Below the pieces are notes generated by a model that was not told where the DNA came from, ran no database searches, and worked only from the letters and a program-made list of their open reading frames with translations. 64,000 nt of DNA from Pempheris klunzingeri. Its lineage: Eukaryota; Chordata; Actinopteri; Acropomatiformes; Pempheridae. The DNA lies in assembly GCF_042242105.1 (NCBI RefSeq), contig NC_092012.1, positions 15,905,223 through 15,969,222 on the forward strand. The letters are read 5' to 3'. This document shows, piece by piece, positions 38,901-53,900 of the stretch; the stretch's first letter is position 1; every line of letters begins with the position of its first letter. A program made the translations under genes and the position numbers.

Positions 38901-41900
38901 ACACACACACACACAAACACCCACGCATGCACACACTCTTACGATTTATGCAATGTAGCATAAACACTGGCCCAAATCCACCAAAAACCTTCATCAGTCA
39001 TCATCCCCCAGTCTCCATAGAAACCTCTCGTCTAAGTCTCAGCCTAAATACAGCGCACTAACAGGCTACTCTATCCCAGTAATCCATACCACCATGGTAG
39101 AGAGAGATCCTGGACTAAGCATGAATCTGCAACTAATTGGATTTTCTTTTTTTTTTTATCTGTTGGCTTTCTCCTTCCATGGCTAATTGTATGCTGGCTC
39201 TGCCTCAGTGGAGGCTCTCACAGAGGCTGTGCAGCTCCAGGAAGGAGCTGCGGCACAATAGCCATTAATTAGGATATTAGAGACAAAGCAAGCTGAGCAG
39301 AACAGAAACAATGATTTGTTTGAAGAACAGCTGTGAAGACGTGGCAAGATTCTCTGAAAGACACACAGTATATGACACAAATGCAAAAATGTGTTTGGGT
39401 CATTTAGCATCCTCATATCCACAATGACTTACATAACAAAAGCTCTACTGCTGAGGGCCTTTGTAAATAATAAAATTATAAAGTGTCCTCCATAGAGGAA
39501 AAAAAGATCAACTATTTGAACAGAGGTATGTGGTTCAATCAAAGCCAGACACTGCTGAGAGTCTGCCTCTGTGGAGCCAATCAGATGCACCCAGACAGGC
39601 AGTTTCTGATTGGACGACTCAACGGGCAGAAGGCAACTGTAGTCCCAACAACTAATCTCTGATTTAGGTACAAGCCCAAAGGGACTAAACGGAAACAAAC
39701 AAAGTGCTGCTGAGAGAAAACATGGGAGACACATATTATGTCCTGCACACACAATAACACGCACTCTTTGTCCCTCGCTTACTTTTGATGCCTGCCGTTG
39801 CCATCGCTGGTAGTCTGCGAGCGTGTCGAAGTTGACAAAGTATGTCTGGGCCTGTGATCCGGCTGAGCTGAACATCAGACAGTGTTGCCTCCGCTTCACC
39901 TCCTCCACCTCAATACAAAGACAACACACAGATACGATGAGGAGGAACACTGAGAGACATAACACACACGCAAATGATCATTATCATCATCCATTACTGC
40001 AATGATGTTAGGAGAGGAATAACTTGTAATTCATCTTCACACAGCTATATATCAAGTCACTGATGTTTGAGCATTTTTTGTGACGATGTGTTGCAATATT
40101 CTCAGTTCAAATCTACCTAATCTTACTGATAGTGATTCATTACCAATATTTAATTAAAGATCACTTGTTCCCTTTAGCTGTGGGCATGTACTTCTAGTTC
40201 AGGAAAATAAAGTTGTGCCCCTTGTTCAAACACGGCATGTGTTATGTCTGCTCAACGGAGGTGACTTTACCCATTTACCATTAAAAACCACATCAGCACA
40301 AAATTGTAAGCACATAGCAAAGTGGAAAAGTTGCCCTCGTTTGGCGGTTGATACACAGTGAGGGAATAGAGAGAGAACTAAAACTTGTAGTTGTAGTTAC
40401 ATACAGAAGCATGTGTGTGCTTAGCTATAAGGTGATTTTGAGGAATTTTCGGGTGGACTACATTTAACTTAGCATAGATATGGTAATGTCTGAAAAGACT
40501 GTCTACATATTTTAAACTTTGACATGTGAGATTCTCCACTATTTTCCATCTAAGGCCAGGAGTGTAAAGGTTTGAATTCCAACAAAAGCTTATTTTATTT
40601 GACTCTGATTGAAGGTAAACAGTAAAATCAGTTTCTGTCTTAGCCTTTAGCCTGTATATATTCTGTGGCCTACATAGCACACGGCTGAAATGCACTGCTT
40701 CAAATGGTGCGCCATCTTTTTAATTGATAGCACTGCAGTCAGCGCGTTCCAACCGTCCAACCCAGCTGTGTTGTTGCAGTGTATCTACACTCAGCCTGGA
40801 GTGTGGACTCTGTCACCCTGGGGGAAAGTGAAAGGTTAACACCCCTTCAAGTTGTCTGAACTCTTACCTTTCCCCCCACCAGGGGCAGGATGTGCATCTT
40901 CCCAGTCAGGCTGTCTTTTACAGAGGCCACGATTAGACAGGTGCCACAGAGGATGACCTGCCGCTCTGCCCACTTGTGCAGCTGCGACTTGCCTTTTCTG
41001 ACGCTGAATACGCCTTTCAGCAGGGTCCGCTCCTGCTGGTCAGCATTCACTGGACGCTCTGGAGGAAAAAGCCCACACACAGAGGATAGTGTAGATCTAC
41101 AGACATCGATCTAAAGTGCAAGATCCCCCACCCCTCCTGCGATAAACAAATTCAGCTAATTAATAGCAAATGTTCTGCAGTTACACATAGGATGGAAGTG
41201 TCCAGAAAATGAAGTCATGTAGATACTGACAGGTCAGCATGATATCACCTATAGATTAGTCACCTCCTTAGCTTAGTAATTCCAGGAACTGATCTTACAT
41301 CAGCACTGATGATGGACACTGCCCTGTTATCTCACATACTGTACATCTGGATAGATCTAACTGCACAATAATACGTTTGATTTTAGAGTAAGAGAAGGGA
41401 GGTTTCTCCATTAAACTCCATTATTAAAACCCATTAAGTTAAAGCCATAGTAGAGCTCTGGTACGACTAAGGTCAGGTTTGGGTTTGGTTATTTTCAAAT
41501 TTAACTTATTAAGGTGTGTTGCATTAGCAAGTTAACAGTCAGGAAATAAAGCGATTATTCAGCTTTGGGTCGTGGGTTGGGTTCAGGTCTAATTTGAGAA
41601 AGGAAGAAACGCTCAGGTTGGGTCTTTAAGACGTGGGAATGGATACAGTTCAGGTGTCAGTTTTAGGTCTGAACCAAATCCTTGCAGTTAAGGATCCAAG
41701 CTCTTTTTCTTGATAGGATTATAAACAATTGCTCATCCCTCAGTGGTCTTCTGAGATCTGGGATCAGACAGATCTGATGTTCAGGTTTGAAATGTGGCAG
41801 TGCTAGTCAGGTTTGGTCTTATAGATGAAGAAAGGTCTAGGTTCAAGTCTCAGTTTAAGAAGAGATCTCTAAACCATAGTATTTCAGTGGATCTTTGCAA

Positions 41901-44900
41901 TTGATGAACCAAACTCTTTATCTTTTGAAGATGTCGAATACTTGCTCCTCCCTCTCTTTACCGGCCAGACTTGGATCTGAATTCAACATGCCAGTCAACA
42001 TCTCAGAGATAAGGTGACCAGCAGGTCAACTGTCAAAGTGCAAGAATACATATCTACTGCTCTATCTTTCCTTTCTCTTTCTCTATCCACTGCTGTCCTA
42101 ACCTAACAGAAGCATCAGTCATATTGATGAATGAGTCAGGGTTTTGTCATATCAAAGTTCACTCTTTTCAATTAAATTATGCCAACTTGCACAGCAGGCA
42201 GCCTTGGCTGGCCAGTGCTGAAGGACACATCAAACAGCAGTGCCTCTGTCTCTGCCAGGCTTCAAGTACACTCAGGTTAACGGCAGGTCAAATAAGCGCA
42301 GAGGAGACACTGCCTCAGCCTCTTGTCCTCTGTTGTTAAATTTTTCTCAAACCAACTTATGCTGCCTCCCACTCAGAGGCTTTGGTTGGCAATCTGCTCT
42401 CTCTCCCTCTCTCCCTCGTTCTGTCTGACTCGCTCTTTCTCTCCACCTTCCCTTTCACTTCACAAGGGCATCCAAATGAAATGAAAGGCTGCTCATGTTT
42501 TTCTTCGCCAGGGAAACTGATAATGAACAAGCCAAGTGTTTCTGACAACAAATTGGCTGGCTGGCAGATCAATAGCAGTGACTGCTCCTTGGGCATCCCC
42601 TCACTCAAAGAGAGAATTAGAGATACAAACCCTCGCAGGGTCAGTGACGGGTAATATGGAAAATACTGTCACATGAGGCATGATATTGAATCTCAATGTT
42701 TTTTTTGGTATGAACTGTAGTGCATCTTTGCACAGAATATTGAAATATGAAATAAAAGAGGTAAAAGTTGGTATTGAATGTTTGCTCAGATTCATACTCT
42801 TCTTTACTTTGGCTTACTTTTTGATGATGCACTTGATTTAAATCCACATTTTTTCCACCGTATTTTACTGACCATATTTCACGTTTGAGAAGTTTGGCTT
42901 ATTTTGCTTGAATTGACATCAGTATAGAAAAAGGTCAAACGATGCCCAGGCCTACTGCATCATTGCCCTTTCCAGTGTATCACTGTCGGGAGATGAGGAA
43001 TTGCTATCATAGACATACTCTTCAGTCCACACACAAAACCCTTCCCTTGTAGAGAGAGATACAGCACATGCCAAGCTGTACGTCAGATACTTTTAACATT
43101 TTCTTTAATCGCAAACTTCATTGCAGTATTTGTAATAGTAGTTTTCTGTCAACAGCATCAAACATTTACAAAAGCTGGCAGCTGAAAGTTAGAATAAATC
43201 AAATATAATACATTCATTAAGACAAGTAATTAAGCAACACATTCGCCCAGTGCGGTGCCCACATCAATAAACTCATCATCACACACCCACTCGCTACAAA
43301 CCGACACAGGTTGACAGGATGCTCTCACTGGCTTCACAGTATATCACCAGAAACAAGCATACTCCAAGCTTAGCTTTGTTAAGCTGTCATGGGGCAAATT
43401 TCTTTAGAGCACTACCTGCAGGATGCTATAGCACAGTCTGGTCTAGTTTATTAATGTTCTCAACATTCACAGTGCAAAACAGAATTGTTAAGCAACCCCG
43501 AAAACCAGCGAGAGGTGGTTTGGCTGAAGAATTCCCATTTCGACATGATAATGAACATGATAAACTTCTAGGTCTAATCTCCCCTTCTTTAAAAAAAAGC
43601 TTTTCTGGGCTCACAACTAGAGTACACACAGCTGAAATGATTAGTCAATGAATTGATCAGTTGAGCAAAAGAAATTAACTGATTAATGTACTAGTTTGTG
43701 CTCCTCAAATGTAAGGATTTCCTGTTTATTATGAATATTTGAGGTGTTTTGAACTGTTGCTAGGATAAAAAGCCTAAAGCCATTTGAAGAGGACATCTTT
43801 GGGTATGGGAAACTGCAATTAGCATATCTGCCTTACATTTTATATAGCAAACATTTTATTAATTTATTCATTAAACTCAATTTATTAATTGAGAAAATCA
43901 TTGGCAGATTAATCGATGGTGAAAATATTCGTTAGTTGCAGCCATACAAAGGAATAACAAAAATATGAAAATATCATAGATACGACATTTTCTTCCAGGT
44001 TCAAAAGTCAGTGAACAAGCCTTTAGATATACAAAATTATTGATGTAATAGGTGCACATTCACAGTGTGAGCATATAGGCACACAATGTAGTGCTTTTTG
44101 CAATTCTATACCAATACAACCACCCATCTGAAAATCATTGGCCTACTTACGCAATACCAAACATGTCACTTCCATAAAGAGCCAACTTCTAAAACAAACA
44201 CATATGATATCCCTCAAGGTCTGTGGGGCTATTAGTTGCTAGGAAAACAGGTTGTTCGTAAAATCAAAGTCCAATCTAAGTAGAAAAACCTCCATACTGT
44301 CTCCAACAACCTCTGCTCATCTGCAGAAAGCAAGGCAAATCAATCCCATTCCACTGATGACGAATGATGTTGATGGTTCCCTGTGGCTCCAGAGGGGTTT
44401 AGTGACATGGTCGTTGATATTTTGCAACACTGTTTTCTGTTGCAGGATGTTTTTGCCCGAGCTATGGGAGTCGGGGGGGAGCGGGGCCACAGAGGGGCCA
44501 CAGAGGGGTCACAGAGGGGCCATGCTGCCTTCACTAAACTCATCATCAATGTGTCAAGCGGCCTCCTTGGAGAGGCTGCCAAACCACAGGGACAGTGTGA
44601 CAAGTGATAGATCAGAGAGTCGACTGCACGGCTTCTCCTCTGTTCCTCTCAAGTGTGGCTGTGGCCTCCACTTGCCAGCAAAGTCAGTGACATCTCACGT
44701 CACATGGCATGCCAGATGAGCAACGAGGCCGCAACAGGTCAAATTCTGCTCGCTTATCGCTGATGGACGAAAATGGAGAGAGAAACAGATGGAAAAGTGG
44801 CTAGAAGTGAAGAGAGAGGTGACAGAGGGAGGGGAGGACAGGGGACTGAGAGGGATAGGAAAGGTGTGAGCTAGGATGTGATGGGGCGATGAAATACAGA

Positions 44901-47900
44901 CAGAAAGTGAGCTGAGGAACTAGAACAGGGTGGAGGGCTACAAATGAAATTAGTAAAACTGAAGCCATTTATCAAAAATGCTCCTTACAGAAGAATAAAA
45001 TTGGGGTGACAGATAGTCTTCAGACAGGAATAGTTATAGGACTAGAACTATATTACATGAATTACAAATACAGCATGAATGATTTCTCAATTATTCAATA
45101 AGTTGAATGACAGAAAATGAATTGGCAACTATTTTGCACATGAAGTAATGGTTTAAGTCATATTTCAAGGCAAAATACCAAACATTTGATGGTTCCAGCC
45201 TTAAAAATAAAAGTATCTACTATATGGTCTCCAAAGAAAATATCTGGTTTTCGATTGTTGGCCGCATAAACGGCAAAAACTACATAAGAGGATGTGAACA
45301 ATGCAAAACACTCCATTTAAGATGATTAATTATTGTTGGAGGGAGGTAGAAAATCAAGTTTACTCCAAAACAGGTGAAGTGGCACTTCCAATTTTAATCT
45401 ATTTATGCGATAGTTGTGTCTGTAGCACCTGATCTTGTTCTGGAGGGTGTTTATACTTTATTGAATCTGTTTTTAATCACATATTGGATGATTTCGAGGC
45501 AACTGTCAAGCACTCAGTTGAACACAATACTCCCTGTATCCCAGAGCTTTTTTGTCTTGCTCAAGATTGCATAGATTGCGTTAGCATGCAGTAGGGGGTC
45601 AGTGGAGGCGGAAACACAGTCTGATTTGACTCAGAACAGCAAGCTCTTTTTGGCAGCAAATTCAAATTCAACCCACCACCCAGATGCCTCATCTTGGTGG
45701 TCTGTGTTTACCTCTATTTAACAAACTCTTCTTTAAACTTTGAGAAAGAAATTCAATTCTGCTATCAAATACAGCAAGCCTCTGCGGAGAACACAGATGG
45801 AAGACGTGCAGATGAATATTGCTTTTGAAAACAGGTGACAATAAAGCAGAGGCTATTAACATGGTTGGTATTTTTCAACAGTGGTAAGCCATCCGACTTG
45901 AAAACTGACCAGGAGTCTGGTATGATAGACAGTGTGCAGGTTTCAAATGAGAAGGAGGAAATCCTCGGGAGAAAAAGAGCTCCATCACAGACACAGCATA
46001 TTATATGGAGCTGGCAGGAAACCACGGAGAGCCTGCTCTCAGCAGAGCTCTGTTGCTCGGGGCAATTCTGTGGGAGCCTGGATTTGAATAGAATTACATT
46101 TTTCTCTTAAATCTCAGTCTGACTGCTTCTCTACTTTTTGTCGCTGTAAACCAATTCTTTTCTCCCTTTATACCATAAAATGAAAAAGAAACCTTGTGCT
46201 TGCTTATTCACTGTGATTTTTGTCTTTCTTTTCCTCCAGGACATGATTATTATGACTCACTGACAAACCACTGGGCCTCAGAGTTTCAGACACTGGTTCA
46301 CTGTCCATGTCATCACAGCGTAGTACATCCACAGTCTTCATTTAGGTTTCATTTTTGCCAAATCATTATCTTTTGCTCGTTAGGTGAGTTCACGGTGCTT
46401 GCAGATGACTTAATTCCTTCTGCTCTGACACTGACGTTGAGCCTGACGTGAACTGTGCACAGCAGCTTCAGGTCTCTGAGCACAAAGATGTCAGACAGAG
46501 ATCACACAGTCAGAGGTGGAACGAGGCCCAGTGGACAAGCAGCAGAGCTTACAGCAGGAATCCTCCGTGCTGCAGCTGCATGGGCTGACACAGAGATCCA
46601 CTGGCCCTCAGGTCTCTGCAGTTGTTTTCACTGGGAGCGTTTTTTATTAAGTCAGCATTTAGAAATGTTTACTCCCTTGTCCATTTTTTGTTTTCATCTC
46701 ATCTGTGCACCGCAGCAGGAGGGTGTGTGTGCGTGGGAAGCAGGAGGGTGGAGACGGTTCGAGATGAGTTTCTTGAGCAAATAAGGAACGAGGATGGTGA
46801 AGTTTAATGAATTACCTGCTTAACTGCACTTTGTAACACTTCAACAGACAAATGTACACAAATACAAATGAGCATATATGCACACCTACCCATAAAATAC
46901 AAGCATGCCCTTCTAATTGCATGTAGACCACTGACTCTTAATCACAAACCAATATCTACTTGTAAACCTGTGTCACTGATTCCTTGTGTCCAACCTTCTT
47001 CCTCAGACTGACTGATTGGATGATTTCAAGAGTCCTAAACAAGTAAACATAAGTAATATTTAAGAAAAGAAAATAGATGGGAGAAAAATCAATTATGGTT
47101 CTTCTTTGCAATTCTGTCAAAGGATCAGTTTACCTCAAGGTAACCAAGACACTGTTTCTGTGAAAAGATCTTTTGGAAGTTTATACTTAATGCAGAGAGA
47201 ACAATAAACTAAACCCCATTCAGGCTCCATTGTATTGTAGTGATTTTCTCCATTCTTTGACACATAAAGCTAAAAGTGCATGGCTGGATACTCTTTAATC
47301 AACCTGCAGTGCCTCTGGAATATCTAATAACTGCATTCAGGTCGGGAACCAATGATGTAGACGCTCAGAGCCTATTAAAGGCAGAGCTGACACATGCAGT
47401 GCACCACATCAGGTGGTTCTGTAGCGGCTGTAGCCTGATGGACCCCGGTTTCCCTCATCTGCTTAGTCAGATCATTACCCCTGACAACAGCTGTTAGACA
47501 AGCAAGCACCTGGGAGCAGGATCTCAAAACAAGGCTGTTGTTGTGTGTTTCACTAACACATCACAGCCCACCTACAGCACCACTGTGGGTGGGAATGAAA
47601 AGCCTGGGTTACCTTGTGCCAGGCATAAATTGAGGTCTACTGGTGAAGCTGTATGACTGGAGAGCTCCTGAGCAGGAGCACGGGGAGGGTAGGTGAACAC
47701 ACTGATATAATTCAACACAACCATAAACACCTGCATGTTATACTCCAAAACAGTTACCTCTTACTGCCTCCCCAGCTCTAAGGGCAGCAAATGGCAAAAT
47801 CAAGCTTTGCTCTCAGCCTTGGCGGTGGGTCAAGAGTGGCTGAGTACCAGTTATGTCTGGTCTCTGGTCCTCTTTTCCCATGAGTTGACAAAAGGAGGCA

Positions 47901-50900
47901 GGAAGTCTCCAAGGGGCCTGGCTAGACTCTGACCAATGTGGCACGATAGCAGCCAAGATCTGACCAGTTCTCATGTTGGCAAGGAGCAAACAACAGTTAA
48001 ACTTCCACTGGACACAAAGCGACTAGGAATAAGGCTTAGGCGACAATGAGCTTAAGATCTGACAGCTAAACAAACAAACATCAGTTGTGTTACCAAGTAG
48101 ATATAAAGAGTAAGTTGTATTCATTCTAAAGAGGCAGGCTTAAGGCAGAAAAAAACATAGCACTGCAGCTCATCACCCAAATTTTGTTCTGCTAAGCGAG
48201 ATGGTATCTGATACCACAGACACCTAGGATTAAAATTTTACATTTCCTGTCTGAGCATCAAAAATGTCTAAGAACCTTCACAATTATATTAAACATGGTT
48301 ACATTCTGTTGTTTTTAGGCGGCACGGTGATGCAGTGGTTAGCACAGGTTCTGGGTTTGAATCTGCCAGGACCTTTCTGTGTGGAGTGTTGCATGTTCTC
48401 CTGATGGACGGATGTTACATTATTACAAGTGGACACAACATGATCTCATCGTTTCTCATGGTTAAAAAAGTAATTAAATCTGTGGCTGAGTCTTCACAGT
48501 CAGTTAGGATTCTTAAAGTCTCTTTGTGAGTTTCTAGTCAACCAGAGAACTTCAACACAAAGCTGTTAAATTGTGTTTTATTCAGTGTGGCAGCACTGCA
48601 TTTCATTGTAGGGGGAGGGTTGTGTGCTTTATGTGGGAGGAATTACATGTGAGCCCTTTAGACGCTGTGTCTTCCTCTTTCTCTGGCACGGCTGCATGTG
48701 AGCAGTCCTAACCCCAAACATAAGTTCCACTGACTCAGCAGGAACTTCAGTTGTTTTATTAAGTGGAAACACATTACCCTTAATGGCAAATCCCTTAATT
48801 GCTGCTACTAAGAGTGTCATTACACAAATGCACAGACTTAAACAAGGAGAGCCAGAGATGCCTGTGGGTTTATGTGATGTTTTAAGATGCATGCATGTAT
48901 ACAAATGTATCACCAGTTTCTCCAGAGAGTCACATCCATTCTGCTATGGCATAAATATATCACTTTAACACAGGTCCACTTAGTCACTCCAGTCGTGGGG
49001 TCACAGGAGCATGTTGACAGGCCACATGGGGATGAAGAGACACCACAGGATAAAGAATGGTCCGTCACTTATCATGACGCCACGATGACTGTGTGTTTTT
49101 GCTATCCCAGGCTATATTGAACACTAGAGGAAGGCATCTCTCAGGGACAACTGCCTTTGCTTTGTCGAGAGGAAAATCCTTGCTCAACCCACACATATTT
49201 TGAAACACACACACACACACACACACACTGACACACGATCAAAAGAGGACGTGGTAAAACCGTTTTGGACAATTTGACCAGCAGGTCACTTTTCAGAGGA
49301 GGACAGCAGGCTCTTAACAGATCGCACTGAGCAGCAGCAGACTGAAGTGAAGATTTGGGATAATGGTCCCTGTGGGTCAGTACTCACCACTGTAGAAACG
49401 AATCAAACAGCTGAGGTCTGAGTTGGCTGCTTCTTGCTGCACCCGTACTGGGTCTGCGTAGCCCATAGCTGCCAGGTATTCATACACCATCTGGAGTGGA
49501 CGCTCAGAGGGGTCCAGCCTCCTGCAGGACAAAAGAAAAAGAGAGGCGCTGTAACAATGCCCGTCACAAAATAGTAGGACCAGTTTCTTTCGCTCTATCT
49601 ATGGGGGACACGAAACACTGAAGCGGTAACATCAAACTGAAGGTGAACTGTTTCTTTTGCAAAGCAGCAGAGAGTATTTGTATGGAATAGCAGAGGAGGC
49701 CAGGCCAACTCCTCAGAAAGAAACTCCTCTTATGCAGGAGGTGCAGAGTCCAAACATGTAAATATACAGCACATCAAACATGAACATACAGCACTAAAAA
49801 TTTCAATTGCTTTAATGGCAGAAGGGCCAGTTGAATTAAGCAGAATTGATGTTTCAGAATAAAATCCGTCTCACTGCATTTGTTCAATGTATTCTTTGAG
49901 TGAGTGTGTGTAAATTATTTTAGAAAGCATTAACATTTGTGCATGTGCGCAGTTAATGCACATATTATATATATGTATATATGTAGATATTGCAGATATT
50001 GAGTTAATGTCGCAGTTAATAAAAACAAATCTGACAAACAAGTAATCCCTCACAGACTTCCTGTGAACACAACTATGCTTAGCGGGGCACCTGGCCCAGT
50101 AGAGAGCACCACTGCCAGGGATTGAACCAGGGTTCCTGTGGTGGTAAGCGCTGTTTTTTGTGTAGTTTTAGAGGAAGTAAATGAGATGTTTGACAGAGCT
50201 TAGGATGGTCAACTGTGCAAACTCTAAATGGTGCCAATAATGTAATTGGTACTGTGTCTAAAGTCCGAGTCTGTTTTTACTTCATGGAAAAAGTGCATTT
50301 CTCACCATGATTAGCAAGATGAACCATGAACCACAATAAAACCCAAATAAAGTTGATTAAATGTATATTCAAGTCATATTTTATATAACTGTGGATTTGA
50401 CTTAATCTGAGGAAATAATCTTGGTCCAATAGTAGTTTTGCGTAATTGTCTGAGCCATCCTTAGTGACTTTACATGATTTTTCAGGTTGCAGTTCTACTT
50501 ATTGAGGTGTTATACCATGTAGACAATGAGTTGATATTTGTAAAGATTAGTTTCTGATTTCTTTATTGCTGGACCCATAAATCTGCTGGTTGAAACCTGC
50601 TTTTTATTAACATATTAGTGTCTGTATACATGATGGCTGACACAAATTAGAATTACCACCTTGCCTTTGGTTGCCTCCACCAGCCAGTCACGTTGCAGTT
50701 TACACCCATGTCTGTCCAGACTCAGAATATATTCAGTGAAAACAGTTTTCCATCAGAGTTGAGGGTCTAAGGATTGTGGATGTCATTTGCTGTGCAGATT
50801 GTGAAGCCCCTTGAAGCAAATGTTTGATTTGATTTGTCATAAAAATAACATTTATTTGACTTGACTTTGTTAAGCTTTGTTGTTCTTACTCTGCTGTATG

Positions 50901-53900
50901 TACTCTGCCTATTAGAGTGTAAGTTCATCGAGAGAAGCAAAAAACAAAGTCATAAGTCAAATTCCCCGTATGTGTTCACATATTTGGCCAATGAAGCTTA
51001 TTCTGATAGAACACCAAGATGTAGCCATGAAAGACAACTCTTCAAATATGCTGCAAAGAAATTACAAATTCCAAAACGTTGATGCCTCACACACATCTCC
51101 AACCCAACACTGTAGAAGATCTACAATCATCACAGTTTCAAGGATGGCACCTAAGATTAATGTCACTAATTCAGTATCCGACCAAATGTGAAGTATGGTA
51201 ACTGTCTCCCCCTCTATTCCTGATTTATTGCGATTATACTGGGGTATCAGGGTCAGCCAGACAATATCCAATTTGCATATAAAGCACAAAGAGATACTGA
51301 GGACGCTGCATTAACACTACAGCACGTGGTCAAACATACAAAGCATCCTGAGGCCTTTTTCCAATTTCCATTTAATTTGTTTTAATTTCATTTTTTTTCA
51401 GCTTTTAATCCGATCAGGACTGACATTTTATCAAATCGACTTTTTAAACTTGATACCAATGGACACTTTGCACTGTGGAAGATTTTTCATTAGGCCCCTC
51501 CCATTAGACCCATTGGGTCCCACGGGAACAAACAAAAGTTTCACAGTAGCAGAAGGTCAACAAATTAGATAAAAATTGTAGAGATTAATTCATTCATGTG
51601 TGAGTCAAGGATCAACACTTTCTTGAAACAACCACGGGGATAACAAGTATAACACCACGCAAACAGATCGTACATTAAGCAAGTCTTCTTACATGACTGT
51701 GAACTAAACAGACTGAACCCAAGCATGTTCAGATACGTTGGCATGGACACATGTACAAGGTATCATAATGACCAAATAGTACAAAAATCTAGTAGTCTAG
51801 TAGTAATAAAAGTATGTTCAAATGCAGAGTAGGAGAACACAATTTTGCAACCAACAGGTATGAATAGAGGACTCCATTGGGACTGAGATCCCACATGTTC
51901 TGCGAGACCTTATGCAAATCTCACAGAGGCGGGCGGCACACATTGCAGGTGTGGCCAGCAATAGTCAGAAATCTAGAGGGAGGAGCACATCCTGCAACAC
52001 CTTGACTCTCCAGGGACACCTGCAAGGATCCTGTTTGTGGACTTCAGCTTGGCGTTCAATGACATCATCCCAGACATACTTCACTTCAAACCCTCCCACC
52101 AGCCCCCACTTGTCAGTGGATCACAAACTTCCTGGACCAAAGGCAGCACGTGAGGCTGGGTCACGTCACGTCCAGCCGCCGGACAATCAGCACTGGTGCC
52201 CCCAAGGGATGTGTGCCCTCCCCACTTCTCTTCTCCCTCTACAACAACAACTGCACTTCAGGAGTCCCGTTTGTTAAACTCCTGACGTTTGCAGACGACA
52301 CAATGGTCACCCTAACTCTCATCTAGGACGTGATGAGTCTGCATACAGATGGGAGTTTGAAAAGGACCTAAAGTGGACCTCCTAAACAGACACACCCATC
52401 AAAAAGGCCCAGCAAACGATGCGCTGACTGGAATTGCTGATCCACGTCTACAATGGAATCATCCAGTCCGTTCTCTGCACTTCCATGACTGTCTGGTTCG
52501 GACAAGCCACCAAACAGGACAGCAACAGACTACAACAGACTGTCAAATCTGCAGAGAAAATCAGGAAAAGTCACTGCAAGCCCATTACACCTTGGACACA
52601 ACGTGTATCAACTTCCCCTCTGGTGAGCACTACAGAGCGCTGTACGCCAAAACCACCAGGCACAATAACAGCTTCTTCTCACAGGCGATGACTCAGATGA
52701 ACACCTAAACCTGTCATACAGTGTCAGAAACAACCCCTGTGCAATAAAACCTGAAACTCTTAACAATGGGTATATTCCTAAATGTTATATCCACATACCT
52801 CATGTATATAAATCATCCTGTTACAATATTTATTCCAGCATCATTGCATTCTGCACCGTTGCGCTTTTGTCTTCTTGTTTACATATGGCATTGTTGTTTT
52901 TAATATATATATATTCATATCTGTATATAGTAAATGTTTATTTTCACCTCTGTTCAACTTTGTTGTCTCCTGTTTTTCGCTATTCGTCTATTCTATATAA
53001 GTACATTGAATGCAACTGAAAAAAACAGAGTCAAATTGCTTGTATGTGTACAAATACATGCCCCTTTGTTTCATCTTTACTTTTAAATTACACTGTGTGC
53101 AATGCGTTGAAGCCGAAGACAAATTTCCATGTGAGTACACAATAAAATTCTCTATTCTAGTCTATTCTTCCAACATCACTGACGCCTCTAAAGCATAGTG
53201 GGCAAACAAATATCAATACCTTACCCCAAGCCAAGAGCCACCTTCCCTCTGCCTCAGTGATTTTATATGATTTGCAGGATCATGCTATTTGATGTCAGAC
53301 AGCTGTGGCCTCAACACCTCAATGCAGGATTTAAGCAGCTTCCAGCAGGAAGCAGGAGGAGGATGACAGACAGTCCCGGTTGACCATACACACTGAAGCT
53401 TACACTTATCACAGACATGCCTCATTTATTCACAAATCCTCCAACCTTGGGCAGTGCAGCAAGAAGCTGTTAAATCTCTGTCAAATGCCACCCAGCGGGT
53501 TCATCCGTCCTGAAGGTGGAAGATAAAATATGCAGCAAACTATGGAAATGTCTTTCTCGATGTACTGTAGACATGCCCAGTAGCCCATGTAACAGGCATA
53601 GGTGGGATTTAAGGAAAGCCTTACAAATCAATTGAGTAACAGCACAGGTGGTGTCACTTCATTTGGCTAAATGGACCTATCTGGACTGTATAGGTGTGTA
53701 TAGATAGTGGTTCATTAACATTTTATTTACACCTTTACTTATTATTACATTCTGCTGGTAATTCCTAGCAAGGTTCTACTCAACTTCAAACTGAGTAGCC
53801 AAAATAAATGAAAATGGGTGTGGGTGTGCATTCGTGCAAATGTGATTTGTTTTGCAAGTATAAACAAGACCTGAGAAGTGTGTTTAATTTCATCAGGGTT

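Larger units (their letters stand above)
41059..49387 (-). other. phlpp2: PHLPP2 intron 3 (8.3 kb)
   Basis: The largest intron. It holds two copies of a dispersed fish repeat (43640-43950 and 45060-45240), a small GC-rich 11-base tandem repeat (44483-44522), a tRNA-SINE-like fragment (48317-48412) and a CA run (49205-49228). Around 41420-41945 the sequence looks internally repetitive (AGGTCTGAACCAAATC-like phrases recur), perhaps an old tandem duplication. No coding exon recognised. Confidence 0.65.

Noticed and set aside
39429..39965. 178-codon minus-strand frame with a hydrophobic start
   Set aside because: Only the PH-domain exon 39783-39908 inside it is supported; the flanks are intron read-through past good splice sites.
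50090..50165. Possible tRNA gene on the minus strand
   Set aside because: Only a B-box-like GGTTCAATCCC is visible; no cloverleaf with acceptor stem can be drawn, so it is at most a SINE scrap.
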